Of a stretch of DNA of 64,000 bases, positions 36,358-45,520 are shown one piece after another. Position numbers and translations under genes: made by a program. Source of the stretch: JAKAIY01 sp963809385 (GTDB lineage Bacteria; Chloroflexota; Ktedonobacteria; Ktedonobacterales; JADMIN01); contig CAWEJL010000018.1 of NCBI GenBank assembly GCA_963809385.1, forward strand, positions 124,001 to 188,000. The letters are read 5' to 3'. Below the pieces are notes generated by a model that searched no databases, was not told the DNA's origin, and was given only the letters and a program-made list of their open reading frames with translations. Position 1 is the first letter of the stretch; every line of letters starts with the position of its first letter.

Positions 36358-37078
36358 CTAGCCGTTGAAGCTGGCCCAGCCGTCCCAGGCGACCGGCTTG
36401 ACATTGGGGCTGTTGTAGAGAATGTAAACTGTTTGGCGCTCCTGGAGGGTCAGATCGTAGGGGTTGCCGGTGTAGGTGGTCATATGGCCGCTGGCGTCAA
36501 AGATCTCGACCACCAGTTTATGGGAGCTGTCCACCTTGTACTGTCCAACTTGCGCGCTGGAGAGCTTGACGCCCCAGATGTCGAAGAACTGGCCGAGCGT
36601 GTAGGTGGCGACCGTAGAGCTCTCGTTGTGGATGACGTTGGCTTCGTTGTCATGGACGTGCAGCGGATAGAGGCAGTTGGCGGAGTCCACGAGGCCGATG
36701 CCCGGATTGGCGTTGACGCGCTGCCCGTTGATGTAGAGGTCCAGATACTGGTGGATGTGCATCGCGGGGCCCTGCTCCGGCAGGCAGGTGAGACCGTCCA
36801 CTGCCTGGCCGGTGGCGGGATTCGCGTTCAGGGATGACCACGCTGCCGGTGGTCTTGGAGCCAGCATGGACGACGAACTGGCCGATGACAATGGCGAGGA
36901 TGATGACTACCAGGATGACTCCGCCGATGATGGCGCCGCGTGTCAGGCGCTGGCGCTGAATCTCGCGCTGGCGCTGACGCTGGCGCTCATGCTGGCGCTC
37001 CTGGTATTGCTCCTGCCGGGTAGCGCGCCGCTGGTCGCGCTTGGTGAATGATCCCCCTGGACCGCTCATGGGTGTCAT
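36358..37078 (-). CDS. Membrane-anchored His-rich extracytoplasmic protein, frameshifted
   Basis: The first frame (ATG 37078) has a basic Arg/Gln-rich region (QERQHERQRQRQREIQ) and a membrane helix (GAIIGGVILVVIILAIVIGQFVV). The frame breaks near 36832. The other frame continues with GLTCLPEQGPAMHIHQYLDL, a second cysteine and LYPLHVHDNEANVIHNES, then YTLGQFFDIWGVKL. The outer domain with paired HIHQ and HVHD motifs and two cysteines recurs in Chloroflexi and Actinobacteria proteins of unknown role; the histidines look like a metal site, by inference. Insertion of one base joins the halves into about 240 residues. Confidence 0.65.
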
Positions 37079-37448
37079 CTATCCTTCAGCTTCCAGCGCC
37101 TCGTACGTGCGCTGGTCTTGGTCTGTTCTGGGCCTGGCATAGCGCTCCGCGATTTCGCCCAGAGTCGCCCGCAGTATATGGCGCGGGCGCGATGGTGTCA
37201 ACGCGCTGAAGCAGCGCCGCAGAGTCACATTGAGCGCTCGCTGAGCGTCCGCTGAGAGCCGGCATGCGGATTTGTGATGTGGTCGTGGCGCGCGGGTTAC
37301 ACTTTGTGACGCGGGTGCGGCGGCGTGCTGGTTGACTATCTCTTGGGAGGGAACGCCGCCATGTGGCGGGCGCCCTGCCAGTCAGTAGAGGAACAAGACG
37401 CCTCACAGCGTACGCCGCGAGATGGTCATCGCGGCGAAGGGGGCTAGC
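37079..37448. other. Intergenic, no gene seen
   Basis: About 370 bases upstream of the DsrE2-tusA pair. GCGCTCGCTGAGCG-like short repeats occur near 37230, but I see no convincing promoter or coding frame. A leader for the DsrE2 gene is possible. Confidence 0.4.
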
Positions 37449-38063
37449 ATGACTATTCCTGCGAATGCGCCAGAGTTGGTTACGCGGGACGCGGAGATCG
37501 AGCGGCTGGTGAGCGAGCGCGTTGATACGCTCGTGAGCGAGCGGCTTAACGAGTTGGTCAATGAGCGCGTCGCGGCGGCGATGAAGAAAGATCCAGCGAA
37601 GAATACGGTCGCGATCATCGCCTCGAAAGGCACTCTCGATATGGCGTATCCACCGCTGATTTTGGCTTCGGCGGCGGCGGCGATGGGCGAAGAGGTCGAG
37701 ATCTTCTTCACGTTCTACGGCCTGAATATCATCAAGAAGGGTGGCGCGGAACATCTCCAGGTCGCGCCAATCGCCAACCCGGCGATGCCCGTGCCGATGC
37801 CCAATATCCTCGGCATGCTGCCCGGCATGACCCCGGCGGCGACGTGGATGATGCGAAGCCAGTACTTCGCCAAGCACAATGTGGCGACAATTCAGGAACT
37901 GATCCAGCAGTGCCAGGATCTGGGCGTGAAGTTCATCGGCTGCCAGATGACAATGGATGTCTTTGGCCTGAAGGCTGAGGACTTGATCGAGGGGGTCGAG
38001 GTCGGCGGCGCGGCGACGTTCCTGAACTTCGCCAGCCAGGCGCACACGACGCTCTTCATCTAA
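37449..38063 (+). CDS. DsrE/DsrF/DrsH-like family protein (DsrE2)
   Basis: Sulfur-relay type protein of 204 residues. The N-terminal 45 residues are a charged helix (TRDAEIERLVSERVDTLVSE) that may be a coiled coil. The DsrE2 fold follows: TVAIIASKGTLDMAYPPLIL, EVEIFFTFYGLNIIKKGG and the cysteine motif GVKFIGCQMTMDVFGLKAED. Members bind or transfer persulfide sulfur and are often paired with TusA, as here 100 bases downstream. AAGGGGG before ATG 37449 sets the start. Confidence 0.88.
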   Translation: MTIPANAPELVTRDAEIERLVSERVDTLVSERLNELVNERVAAAMKKDPAKNTVAIIASKGTLDMAYPPLILASAAAAMGEEVEIFFTFYGLNIIKKGGAEHLQVAPIANPAMPVPMPNILGMLPGMTPAATWMMRSQYFAKHNVATIQELIQQCQDLGVKFIGCQMTMDVFGLKAEDLIEGVEVGGAATFLNFASQAHTTLFI

Positions 38064-38164
38064 ACGCTAGACTAAACGCTAGACGCTGACCGGCTCTGAC
38101 GCCACGCTACAGCGCGTGAAGGCGCGCGGCGCGGGTCAGGATGCGATAAAGGGGAATACCAACA

Positions 38165-38407
38165 ATGACATCAGCGATTCACGTTGATCGATACATTGAC
38201 GCCAAGGGCCAGATGTGTCCCATGCCGATTATCACCCTTGCCAGGATCATGAAAGAGACGCAGCCCGGGCAGGTAGTCGCCGTTATGGCGACGGACGCAG
38301 GCGCGCGGCGCGATATTCCGGCGTGGTGCGAGAAGACCGGCTCGACGTTGCTGGACTCGACGGAAGAGCAGGGCGTGCTGACCTTCTACATCCGCAAAGA
38401 GGAATAA
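38165..38407 (+). CDS. tusA: TusA-family sulfur carrier protein
   Basis: Sulfur-relay protein of 80 residues. The active cysteine is in the typical N-terminal CPMPIITLARIMKE, followed by VVAVMATDAGARRDIPAWCE and a short C-terminal strand. With the DsrE2 gene just upstream this is the conserved DsrE2-TusA pair used in sulfane sulfur handling. A second cysteine (WCEKTG) is also typical. No rhodanese, sulfur oxidation or tRNA-thiolation genes lie nearby, so the sulfur source and sink are not shown. Confidence 0.92.
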   Translation: MTSAIHVDRYIDAKGQMCPMPIITLARIMKETQPGQVVAVMATDAGARRDIPAWCEKTGSTLLDSTEEQGVLTFYIRKEE

Positions 38408-38439
38408 CGGCGGCTGTTCCACCCGGTTGAAGCGATACT

Positions 38440-38485
38440 CCTTCCCTATCCTGTCCGCATCGTGTGTGCGATAGGATAGGGAAGG
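38440..38485. terminator. Long terminator hairpin
   Basis: CCTTCCCTATCCT (38440-38452) and AGGATAGGGAAGG (38473-38485) form a perfect 13-bp stem, with a short inner stem ATCG/CGAT in the loop. It closes the DsrE2-tusA unit. T-tract absent. Confidence 0.7.
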
Positions 38486-38541
38486 CGGCGCTGTCAACAT
38501 GACGACGCGGGCCGCGCAGCATCCATGAGGAGGGGGAAACC

Positions 38542-38958
38542 GTGCGTGACACAGTATCACCGCCCGCCACGGCGTCGCGGGGCAGTCTGTGGCTGCGTGC
38601 GATCATGCTGCTGCTGATCGTCGAGAAGGTGATTCAGCATGTCGCTGTCACCACTGCGTTCGTGTTTGACATCGGGCGGATCCGCGCCAGTGTGGCGCTA
38701 GACTACCGTCTGTTCATGGTGGTGGGGGCCGTGAGCGCGCTCCTCTTCGCGCTGAGCGGCTGGGCGCTGGTCCGGAGGAAAGCGTGGGCGAGTGGGCTGA
38801 TCGTCGCGCTGGCCCTGGTGGATATCCTCGGCGAGTTCGTGGCGCAAGGCACGCTGATGATTACGCTCAACGTCTCCTTCCTTGTCGCGACCGTGTTGCT
38901 CGTCCTGGCGCTTCTCTCTCGCCGGGGAGCGAGCAGCGCGCGCGCCGGGGCGCGGTGA
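38542..38958 (+). CDS. Small four-helix membrane protein
   Basis: Protein of 138 residues with four hydrophobic segments: IMLLLIVEKVIQHVAVTTAF, RLFMVVGAVSALLFALSGWAL, WASGLIVALALVDILGEFVA and NVSFLVATVLLVLALLS. GTG start with GAGGAGGGGG upstream. No named family is recognised. It follows the tusA terminator, so it is probably separately transcribed. It converges on holB with 18 bases between. Confidence 0.65.
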   Translation: MRDTVSPPATASRGSLWLRAIMLLLIVEKVIQHVAVTTAFVFDIGRIRASVALDYRLFMVVGAVSALLFALSGWALVRRKAWASGLIVALALVDILGEFVAQGTLMITLNVSFLVATVLLVLALLSRRGASSARAGAR

Positions 38959-38976
38959 GGCGCGCGCTGGGCGTTT

Positions 38977-39991
38977 TTACGAACGCGCGGCGCGCGCGGC
39001 GGGGAGATCGAGCGCGAGGTTTTCCATCAGCAGGCGGGGGTTGGCGTTGACATCCAGCGTCGCCTCCGCCGCCAGCAGCGCTTCGAGGAAGACCCGCGCG
39101 CGCTCCGGGCCGATGGCCTGCCCGACACGCTCGGCGGCGCGGCGGGGCTCGCCGGTGGTCAGTAGTCGTTGCGCGCCGTTCGCCGCTAGCGTCACGTCAC
39201 GCCACCAGAGCGCCCAAAGATCGAGCGTGGCGCGGGCGCGGGCGTTGTCAGGGCCAAGCGCCGCCGCGACACGCATACGCTCGTCCACAGGCTTTGTGGC
39301 CATCTCCGCGATGCGCCCCAGCGCCTCCTCGCGTAGCCGCGCCTCGTCGGGTTGCTCGTGCGCGCGGACCGCCCAGCCAAGGCGCCCGTTCGCCAGGCCA
39401 GCCAGCCGCTCCGCCTCAGCGGCCTCCACGCCCCAGCGCTCGCGCAGCGCCCGCGCGATGACATCCGGCGCAACCGGGTTGAGCGTTACGAGCTGGCAGC
39501 GCGACAGGATGGTGGGCAATACGCCGCTGGTTTCTGATCGCGATCAGGATGAGCGTCACGCCGGGCGGCGGCTCTTCCAGGGTCTTGAGCAGGGTGTTCG
39601 CCGCTGCTTCCTGGATGCGCCCCATATCGGGAATGATGATGACACGGTGGTCGCTTTCGGATGGCGCGAGCGAGGCCAATCGCTCCGCCTCGCGCAGTTG
39701 CATCACGGTAATCCAGTGCTTTTGTTTGCCGTTTTCGATGAGCGGTGTGATGATCCTGAGGTCGGGGTGATTGCCGCTGGCCACCTTGTGGCAGGAGAGG
39801 CACTCGCCGCAGGCGTCGCCCTGGCCGGGCGCGCGCCGCTGGCAGAGCAGCGCCCGCGCGAAGGCCAGCGCCAGCGTGGTTTTGCCCACGCCTTCCGGGC
39901 CGGTGAAGAGGTAGGCGTGGCGCGCCTGATCGCTGGCCAGCGCGCGCTCCAGCAGCGCCTGCGCCCGCTCGTTGCCGGTCACTCCTCGCAT
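38977..39991 (-). CDS. holB: DNA polymerase III delta-prime subunit, frameshifted
   Basis: Clamp-loader component of the replisome. Frame one starts MRGVTGNERAQALLERALAS, with Walker A-like GPEGVGKTT, the zinc cysteines CGECLSCHK and HRVIIIPDMGRIQEAAANTL then LEEPPPGVTLILIA. The frame breaks near 39538 and the second frame goes on with ETSGVLPTILSRCQLVTL, whose SRC motif is the arginine finger, and a helical collar domain. A one-base correction gives about 338 residues, the usual size. Because this gene is normally essential, consensus error is more likely than inactivation. ATG 39991 chosen over an upstream ATG at 40075. Confidence 0.88.
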
Positions 39992-40217
39992 GTCCTGTCC
40001 CTCTCGCAATGGTCCCGTCTCGCGCTGCCTCCGCGCGTCCGCCCGTTGGCGTGGGGTGATACCACCATGATACATTCTGTTGAAGGACCATGCGAATGAC
40101 TGGCGCGGAAGCGCCAGTCAGCGGCGACTTCAGGGAGGCCGCGCGACCGCCTGGATGTGAGGGCTGGCGCGCCAGTTCTTTTTTATTTTTGACACACAAG
40201 ACAGTGAGGATAGGCCC

Positions 40218-40910
40218 ATGGCGGACGAGCTCATCGAGATTCCGCTCTTTCCCCTGGGCCTGGTGCTCTTTCCGGGCATGGTGCAGCCGCTACATATCTT
40301 CGAGCCGCGCTACCGGGAGATGATGAATCGCTGCCTGGATGGCGCGGGGATGTTCGGCATCACGCTGGCGCTGCCAGAGAGCGTGTTCCTGCATGAGGTT
40401 CCGGCGCGCGCCGGATCGATGGCGCGCATCCTCGATTATCACCGCCTGCCCGATGGCCGCTTTAACCTGCTGACTGTGGGGGCGCGGCGCTTCGAGATCG
40501 TCGAGACGATGCGCGATCAGCCCTACCTGCGCGGGCTGGTGCGGCTACTGCCCGAAGAGATGGGAACCGGGCCGGTGGCCGCGCTGGCCGCCGAGGCGCG
40601 CCGCCTGCTCGAGGAGTATCTCGCGATCGTGCTCTCGGACACCGAGGATGGCGATAAAGGCATGGCTATCCCGAGCGACCCCATCGAGTTGTCGTACTTC
40701 CTGGCTGTGCTGCTGCCCTGCGAAGACAGCGCCAAGCAGGAACTGCTGGAGGCTCCAGCTGCGGATGCCCGGCTGGCGCGTGAACTCGACCTCCTGCGGC
40801 ACGAGATCGCTCGCGCGCGAGACGCGGCGGCAGAGGAGCGCGCCGGCCGCCTCACCAGCGCGCCAGCCGCCGATGACCGTCCGCCCACTGGACGCCATCT
40901 CCCCAATTGA
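40218..40910 (+). CDS. Stand-alone Lon N-terminal (LON substrate-binding) domain protein
   Basis: Protein of 230 residues containing only the LON/PUA-like substrate-binding domain: IPLFPLGLVLFPGMVQPLHI, FEPRYREMMNRCLDG, GRFNLLTVGARRFEI and LVRLLPEE. The ATPase and protease domains of Lon are absent. Such proteins are widespread, and their role is not settled; they may bind protein substrates. The C-terminal 40 residues are helical and Ala/Arg-rich. Divergent from holB. Confidence 0.9.
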   Translation: MADELIEIPLFPLGLVLFPGMVQPLHIFEPRYREMMNRCLDGAGMFGITLALPESVFLHEVPARAGSMARILDYHRLPDGRFNLLTVGARRFEIVETMRDQPYLRGLVRLLPEEMGTGPVAALAAEARRLLEEYLAIVLSDTEDGDKGMAIPSDPIELSYFLAVLLPCEDSAKQELLEAPAADARLARELDLLRHEIARARDAAAEERAGRLTSAPAADDRPPTGRHLPN

Positions 40911-41002
40911 CGGCGCTCGCTGGCGCGTGAACAGGGGCTGGCGCACGAGGAGGTGATCGCGCTGATGGTATGCCTGGCGCGCTGCGGAGCGCATCCGCGG
41001 TT

Positions 41003-42304
41003 TTAAGCGTCCGTGTCTGTTTGGGAGGGCGGTGGCCCGGCGATCACGCCTTGTTCCGCCAGCCGCGTCCGCTCGCCCTCATCCAGCCCCAGCAGGTCAC
41101 CAAGCACGGCGGCGTTGTCGGCGGCGGGCTCGCCTCCCGCGTGACGGATGACGCCCGGTGTCTCTGTCAAGCGCGGCGAGATGCCCGGCATCACGACCTC
41201 GCCGCCGTCGAAGCGCGCGTCGGGCACATGCGCGATCATGCCCCGCGCCTGGAATTGCGGGTCCGCCGCGATATCGGCGATGCTCATCACCGGCCCAGCC
41301 GGCACGCCCGCTTCATCGAGCGCGGCCTGCGCCTCCGCCAGCGTGCGGCTGGCTGTCCATGTCTGGATGATGGCGTCCAGCTCGTCATGGTTGGCGACAC
41401 GCGCGCGGTTATCCACGAACCGGGCGTCGGTCGCCAGCTCCGGCTGGCCCATCGTCCGCACGAAGCGGCGGAAGACGTTCTCGCCGTTGCCGCCGATCGC
41501 GATCCACTTTCCGTCGCCCGTGTGATACACATTCGAAGGCGCGGCGCGCAGCAGCTTGTTACCTGCCCGCTCGCGCACGACGCCTTTGTGCGCGTACTCG
41601 GTCAGCATGCCTTCGGTCAACGCGAAGACTGACTCGGTGATCGCCACATCCACGACCTGCCCGACGCCCGTGCGCTCCGCCACGCGTAGCGCCATCAGCG
41701 CGCCCAGCGCCGCCTGACCAGCCGCCAGCATGTCGCCCAGGCTCACGCCGATACGCACCGGCGGCCGGTCGGGGAAGCCCGTCACGTAGCGCAGCCCACC
41801 CATGGACTCGCTGACGTTGCCATAGCCCGCGCGATCGTGCGTTGGCCCCGTCTGGCCGTAGCCTGAGATGCGCACCAGCACCACCGCTGGATTCACCTCG
41901 CGCATGCGCTCGTAGCTCAGCCCCCAGCTCTCCAGCCGCCCCGGACGGAAGTTCTCGACGACGATCTGGCTGTGCGCGACCAGCTGGAGCGCCAGCGCCT
42001 GGCCTTCCGCGCTGCGCAGGTTGAGCGAGACCAATCGTTTGTTGCGCGCCAGCGAGAGCCACCACGCGCTGATCGCGCCCTCGGTGGTCGGCGTCATTTC
42101 GCCCCACTGCCGCAGCTCGTCGCCCGCTCCTGGGAGTTCCACCTTGATGACGTCGGCCCCGAAGTCGGCCAGTATGCGTGTCGTGGCGGGCGCGGCGACG
42201 AACGACCCTAGCTCGACCACGCGCACATCCGCCAGCGGCCCGCGCTCCCGATACGCCGCCAGCGCCTCCGCCTCATCCGGCTCGCCAGCCTGTCGAGGCT
42301 CCAT
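41003..42304 (-). CDS. CaiB/BaiF family (type III) CoA transferase
   Basis: Transfers CoA between carboxylic acids. The 433-residue product has the family N-terminus VRVVELGSFVAAPATTRILA, DFGADVIKVE, the region NKRLVSLNLRSAEG, and GVSLGDMLAAGQAALGALMA, where the Asp is the expected catalytic residue. GGGGAGGAG before ATG 42304 decides the start over ATG 42355. It lies downstream of the liv transport genes on the same strand but beyond a strong hairpin, so cotranscription is uncertain. The acid substrate is not apparent. Confidence 0.88.
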   Translation of the reverse strand: MEPRQAGEPDEAEALAAYRERGPLADVRVVELGSFVAAPATTRILADFGADVIKVELPGAGDELRQWGEMTPTTEGAISAWWLSLARNKRLVSLNLRSAEGQALALQLVAHSQIVVENFRPGRLESWGLSYERMREVNPAVVLVRISGYGQTGPTHDRAGYGNVSESMGGLRYVTGFPDRPPVRIGVSLGDMLAAGQAALGALMALRVAERTGVGQVVDVAITESVFALTEGMLTEYAHKGVVRERAGNKLLRAAPSNVYHTGDGKWIAIGGNGENVFRRFVRTMGQPELATDARFVDNRARVANHDELDAIIQTWTASRTLAEAQAALDEAGVPAGPVMSIADIAADPQFQARGMIAHVPDARFDGGEVVMPGISPRLTETPGVIRHAGGEPAADNAAVLGDLLGLDEGERTRLAEQGVIAGPPPSQTDTDA

Positions 42305-42423
42305 CGTTCCGCTCCTCCCCGCGCTCCCCGCGCGAAATGCTTCATCCATAGACAAAGCTGGCGACTCCCGCTACGCCCTCTGCGTCGCGCGCGGGAGCCG
42401 CCAGCGGAAACGCCGCGCCCGCC

Positions 42424-42473
42424 CTCCCGCCGCCGCGCGCTTCACGATGTCGTGTGACGAGCGGCGGCGGGAG
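42424..42473. terminator. GC-rich terminator hairpin after the liv cluster
   Basis: CTCCCGCCGCCGC (42424-42436) and GCGGCGGCGGGAG (42461-42473) are perfectly complementary over 13 bp. It lies just past the binding-protein stop and probably ends the cluster; no T-tract. Confidence 0.65.
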
Positions 42474-42485
42474 AGCGTAGCCTAG

Positions 42486-43724
42486 CTAGACGTTCCAGGC
42501 CGCGATCTGTTCCTGCGAGACGTGGAAGACGGTGTTCATCGTCGTGCCAGTGGGATCCCACTGCACCACGTCCCACGCGCCCGCTACGTTATGGTACTGG
42601 TTATAGTTGTCGTTGCCAGAAGCGCCTTCGTAGTTGATAGTCTGGCCCTTCTTCAGCGCCGCGACGCCATCAGCGTAGTTCGTCACTACTGTGCCGGGGC
42701 CGTTGGCGACCTTGTTCACGTAGCTGATCCACTTGGTCGGGTCGGTTGAGCCAGCCGCCGTGATGGCCAGGCAGGCGATGACCGCCGAATCATAGGTGTT
42801 CTGCGAGAGCGCCACCGGCTGATTCGTGCCCCAGACCTTCTGGTACTGCTGCGTGAAGTAGCTCCACGCCGGACCCGCTGGCGGCGCGCCGTTCATGCCC
42901 GTCATGTACTTGGACGCGTTCGCCAGGCCCATCGCCTTCGCCATATTGATGTCCGCGCCAGCGTCGGTCAGGATGAACGGAACGTTCATATGGCCGAGCT
43001 GCTGCACATCCGCGAAGAAGGTGCTGGCGGTCTGCGGGTCGGTCTGCATGAAGATCGCCTGCGGGTTGCCAGCGAACAGTTTCTGGACCTCAGAGCGGTA
43101 GGAGCTCTGATGCGGCGTCACAAGCTCCTGGTCGGAGACCGTGCCACCATGATTGGTGAACGCTTTGACCAGCGGAGTTACCACGCCCGCGGCGTTCGAG
43201 GTGGACTCGAAGAACACGCCGACGTTGGTGTAGCCCTTTTGGATCGCGTAGTACGCCATGCCGATGGCCAGTGTCGAGTCGGACGGCGTCGTGCGATAAA
43301 CGTACTGGTTCGTCATGTGGTCGAGCTGCGTCGTGCCGCCCTCGACGAAGTCAGGCAGGTGCGCCGGGTCAAACTGGTTGATGACGCCTTCGATCTCAAG
43401 TGATGATGGACCGAGGATGAAGGTCGGGTTGGAGAGCTGGAGCTGCTTGAGCGCGGTCACCGCGTCCACCGCGTCGCCGCCGGTGTCGGCGAGCTGCGCG
43501 TTGATCTGGTGGCCGCCGCAGCCGCCATTGGCGTTGATATCGGCGATGCCGACCTTCGCGCCGTGCAGGAACCACTGGCCCACAAACGGCTCGCGACCTG
43601 TCATCGGGAACAGCTCGCCAACCGTGATCGGGCCGGTGTCCGCTCCGCTGGTGGTACCGCAGGCGCTCAGCAGCAGCGAGACCGTCGCGACCGCTGTGAG
43701 TAGCGCCGCAGACTTCTTGCGCAT
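42486..43724 (-). CDS. livK: Branched-chain amino acid ABC transporter substrate-binding lipoprotein
   Basis: Extracytoplasmic receptor of 412 residues. The signal peptide MRKKSAALLTAVATVSLLLS ends in the lipobox SACG. The mature part has the periplasmic-binding type I pattern of LivK/Leu-Ile-Val proteins: ITVGELFPMTGREPFVGQWF, NGGCGGHQINAQLADTGGDA and YVYRTTPSDSTLAIGMAYYA. GGGAGGACG lies nine bases before ATG 43724. It is last in the cluster, 265 bases after livF. Ligand could be branched-chain amino acids, urea or an aromatic acid; the family does not fix it. Confidence 0.9.
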   Translation of the reverse strand: MRKKSAALLTAVATVSLLLSACGTTSGADTGPITVGELFPMTGREPFVGQWFLHGAKVGIADINANGGCGGHQINAQLADTGGDAVDAVTALKQLQLSNPTFILGPSSLEIEGVINQFDPAHLPDFVEGGTTQLDHMTNQYVYRTTPSDSTLAIGMAYYAIQKGYTNVGVFFESTSNAAGVVTPLVKAFTNHGGTVSDQELVTPHQSSYRSEVQKLFAGNPQAIFMQTDPQTASTFFADVQQLGHMNVPFILTDAGADINMAKAMGLANASKYMTGMNGAPPAGPAWSYFTQQYQKVWGTNQPVALSQNTYDSAVIACLAITAAGSTDPTKWISYVNKVANGPGTVVTNYADGVAALKKGQTINYEGASGNDNYNQYHNVAGAWDVVQWDPTGTTMNTVFHVSQEQIAAWNV

Positions 43725-43989
43725 GTATCGTCCTCCCGGAATACTGTACGCGGACGGCGTGGACGGACCGTCATTGGCCCAAACGTGTCTCACGCCGCGC
43801 AAGCGAGGGAAGCGCAGAGGAGAGGTATTCTCGTCGTCGTTGTCGGTGTTGTGGTGTATCGCCGTTCCAGGAGCATGATGGCGAGTCGAGCCCCTGGTGG
43901 CGGGCGCCTGAGGCGCCAGTGGCGCGCGAAGGGGAGCCAGCGATGGGACAGATCCACGAGCGCTGGCGGCAAGCCCCCGCGCGCTTGCG

Positions 43990-44748
43990 CTACCGTTGAG
44001 CGGCGCTTTGCGAATCCGCCTGGGTCGCTCCTTTCTCACCATGTTCTGACTTGCCCAGGAATATGGCAGGCAGGTCCAGCGCGCGCATCTGCTCGGCAGT
44101 ACCCTCGACCCGGTTGCGACCGGCCACGAGCACATACACCCAGTCCGAGTTCGAGATAGCGCGCTCGACATTCTGCTCGACCACGACGACGGCTGTGCCG
44201 CTGTCGGCGATGGCGTGGACTTTCTGCCACACGACATCGGTATAGATCGGCGAGAGGCCGGCGGTCGGCTCATCCAGCAGCAGCACGGCGGGCTCCAGCA
44301 TCAGCGCCCGCGCCATCGCCAGCATGTTGCGCTGGCCGCCGCTGAGCGAGCCGGCTTTCTTGTGAGCGGCTGTCCGCAGATCAGGGAAAATCTCGTAGAT
44401 ATGGTTGATGCGCGCGCTGAGGTCGCCTGACAGGATGAAGCCGCCCATCTCCAGGTTCTCGCGGATATTCATCGTTGGGAAAACGTTGGCCTCTTGTGGC
44501 ACATACGCCAGCCCCAAGCGCGCGACCTTGTTGGCGGGCATCCCCGTCAGGTCGTGATCGCTCACCGTGATGCGTCCTGACATAGGAGGCAGCACCCCGG
44601 CGATGATCTTCATGAAGGTGGATTTGCCAGCCCCATTCGGCCCGACCAGCGAAACGATCTTGCCAGGCTCGGCGCGCAGGCTGGCTTCCTGCACGATGGC
44701 CGACTTGCCGTAGCCGCCGGTCACCGACTCGACACGTAAGACATCCAC
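43990..44748 (-). CDS. livF: Branched-chain amino acid ABC transporter ATPase LivF
   Basis: ATPase of 252 residues. Walker A GPNGAGKST, LivF-type GLAYVPQEANVFPTMNIREN with the Q-loop, ABC signature LSGGQRNMLAMARALM and Walker B VLLLDEPTAGLSPI. The histidine of the switch is replaced by Gln in VVVVEQNVERA, as is common in LivF. Four bases separate it from livG. Partner of LivG, LivM and LivH. Confidence 0.93.
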   Translation of the reverse strand: MDVLRVESVTGGYGKSAIVQEASLRAEPGKIVSLVGPNGAGKSTFMKIIAGVLPPMSGRITVSDHDLTGMPANKVARLGLAYVPQEANVFPTMNIRENLEMGGFILSGDLSARINHIYEIFPDLRTAAHKKAGSLSGGQRNMLAMARALMLEPAVLLLDEPTAGLSPIYTDVVWQKVHAIADSGTAVVVVEQNVERAISNSDWVYVLVAGRNRVEGTAEQMRALDLPAIFLGKSEHGEKGATQADSQSAAQR

Positions 44749-44752
44749 GGTG

Positions 44753-45520
44753 TTACCCTCCCAGGTACGCTTCCACCACTTCCTGATTGGCGCGCACCTG
44801 CGCCATCGTGCCGGTCGCCAGCGCGCGACCGCTGGCCATCACGATCACGTGATCGCAGATCTGGTCCACGATCCCCAGGTTGTGCTCGATCAGCAGGAAG
44901 GTGACGCCGGTCTTGCTGAGCTCCACGATGTGCTGCGCGAGCTGCTCCGCCAGCGCGGGATTGACGCCCGCCATCGGCTCATCGAGCAGCAGCAGCTTCG
45001 GCTCGGCCATCAGCGCGCGGGACATCTCCAGCAGGCGCTTCTGGCCGCCGCTCAGGTTGCGAGCGTATTCGTCGCGCTTGGCGTAGAGATTGAAGGTGTT
45101 GAGCAGGCTGTAGGCCTTCTCCAGATGCTGCCGTTCCTCCGCGCGCACCAGGCCGGGGCGGAAGATCGCGTTGAGGAACTGCTCACCCGCCTGCCCCTGC
45201 GGAGGGACCATCATGTTCTCCAGCACCGTCATGCCGCCGTAGCCGCGCGAGAGCTGGAAGGTGCGGATGAGCCCACGGCGGCCGATTTTGTGCGGCGGCC
45301 ACTTGCTGATGTCCTCGCCGTTGAAGAGCACGCGCCCCTGCTGGCTGGTGTAGAAGCCTGAGACAACATTGACGAGCGTGCTCTTGCCGGCCCCGTTCGG
45401 GCCAATCAGCGCGGTGATCTTGCCGGCGGGCGCCGCGAAGCTACAATCATCCAGCGCGTTGACGCCGCCGAAGGCGTGTACCAGGTGCTCGACCTGGAGA
45501 ATATCAGCCGGCTGCGACAT
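44753..45520 (-). CDS. livG: Branched-chain amino acid ABC transporter ATPase LivG
   Basis: ATPase of 255 residues. Walker A GPNGAGKSTLVNVVSGF, the LivG-specific GRRGLIRTFQLSRGYGGMTV, signature LSGGQKRLLEMSRALM, Walker B LLLLDEPMAGVNPAL and switch LLIEHNL. It overlaps the end of livM by 17 bases. Typical LivG length. Confidence 0.94.
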   Translation of the reverse strand: MSQPADILQVEHLVHAFGGVNALDDCSFAAPAGKITALIGPNGAGKSTLVNVVSGFYTSQQGRVLFNGEDISKWPPHKIGRRGLIRTFQLSRGYGGMTVLENMMVPPQGQAGEQFLNAIFRPGLVRAEERQHLEKAYSLLNTFNLYAKRDEYARNLSGGQKRLLEMSRALMAEPKLLLLDEPMAGVNPALAEQLAQHIVELSKTGVTFLLIEHNLGIVDQICDHVIVMASGRALATGTMAQVRANQEVVEAYLGG

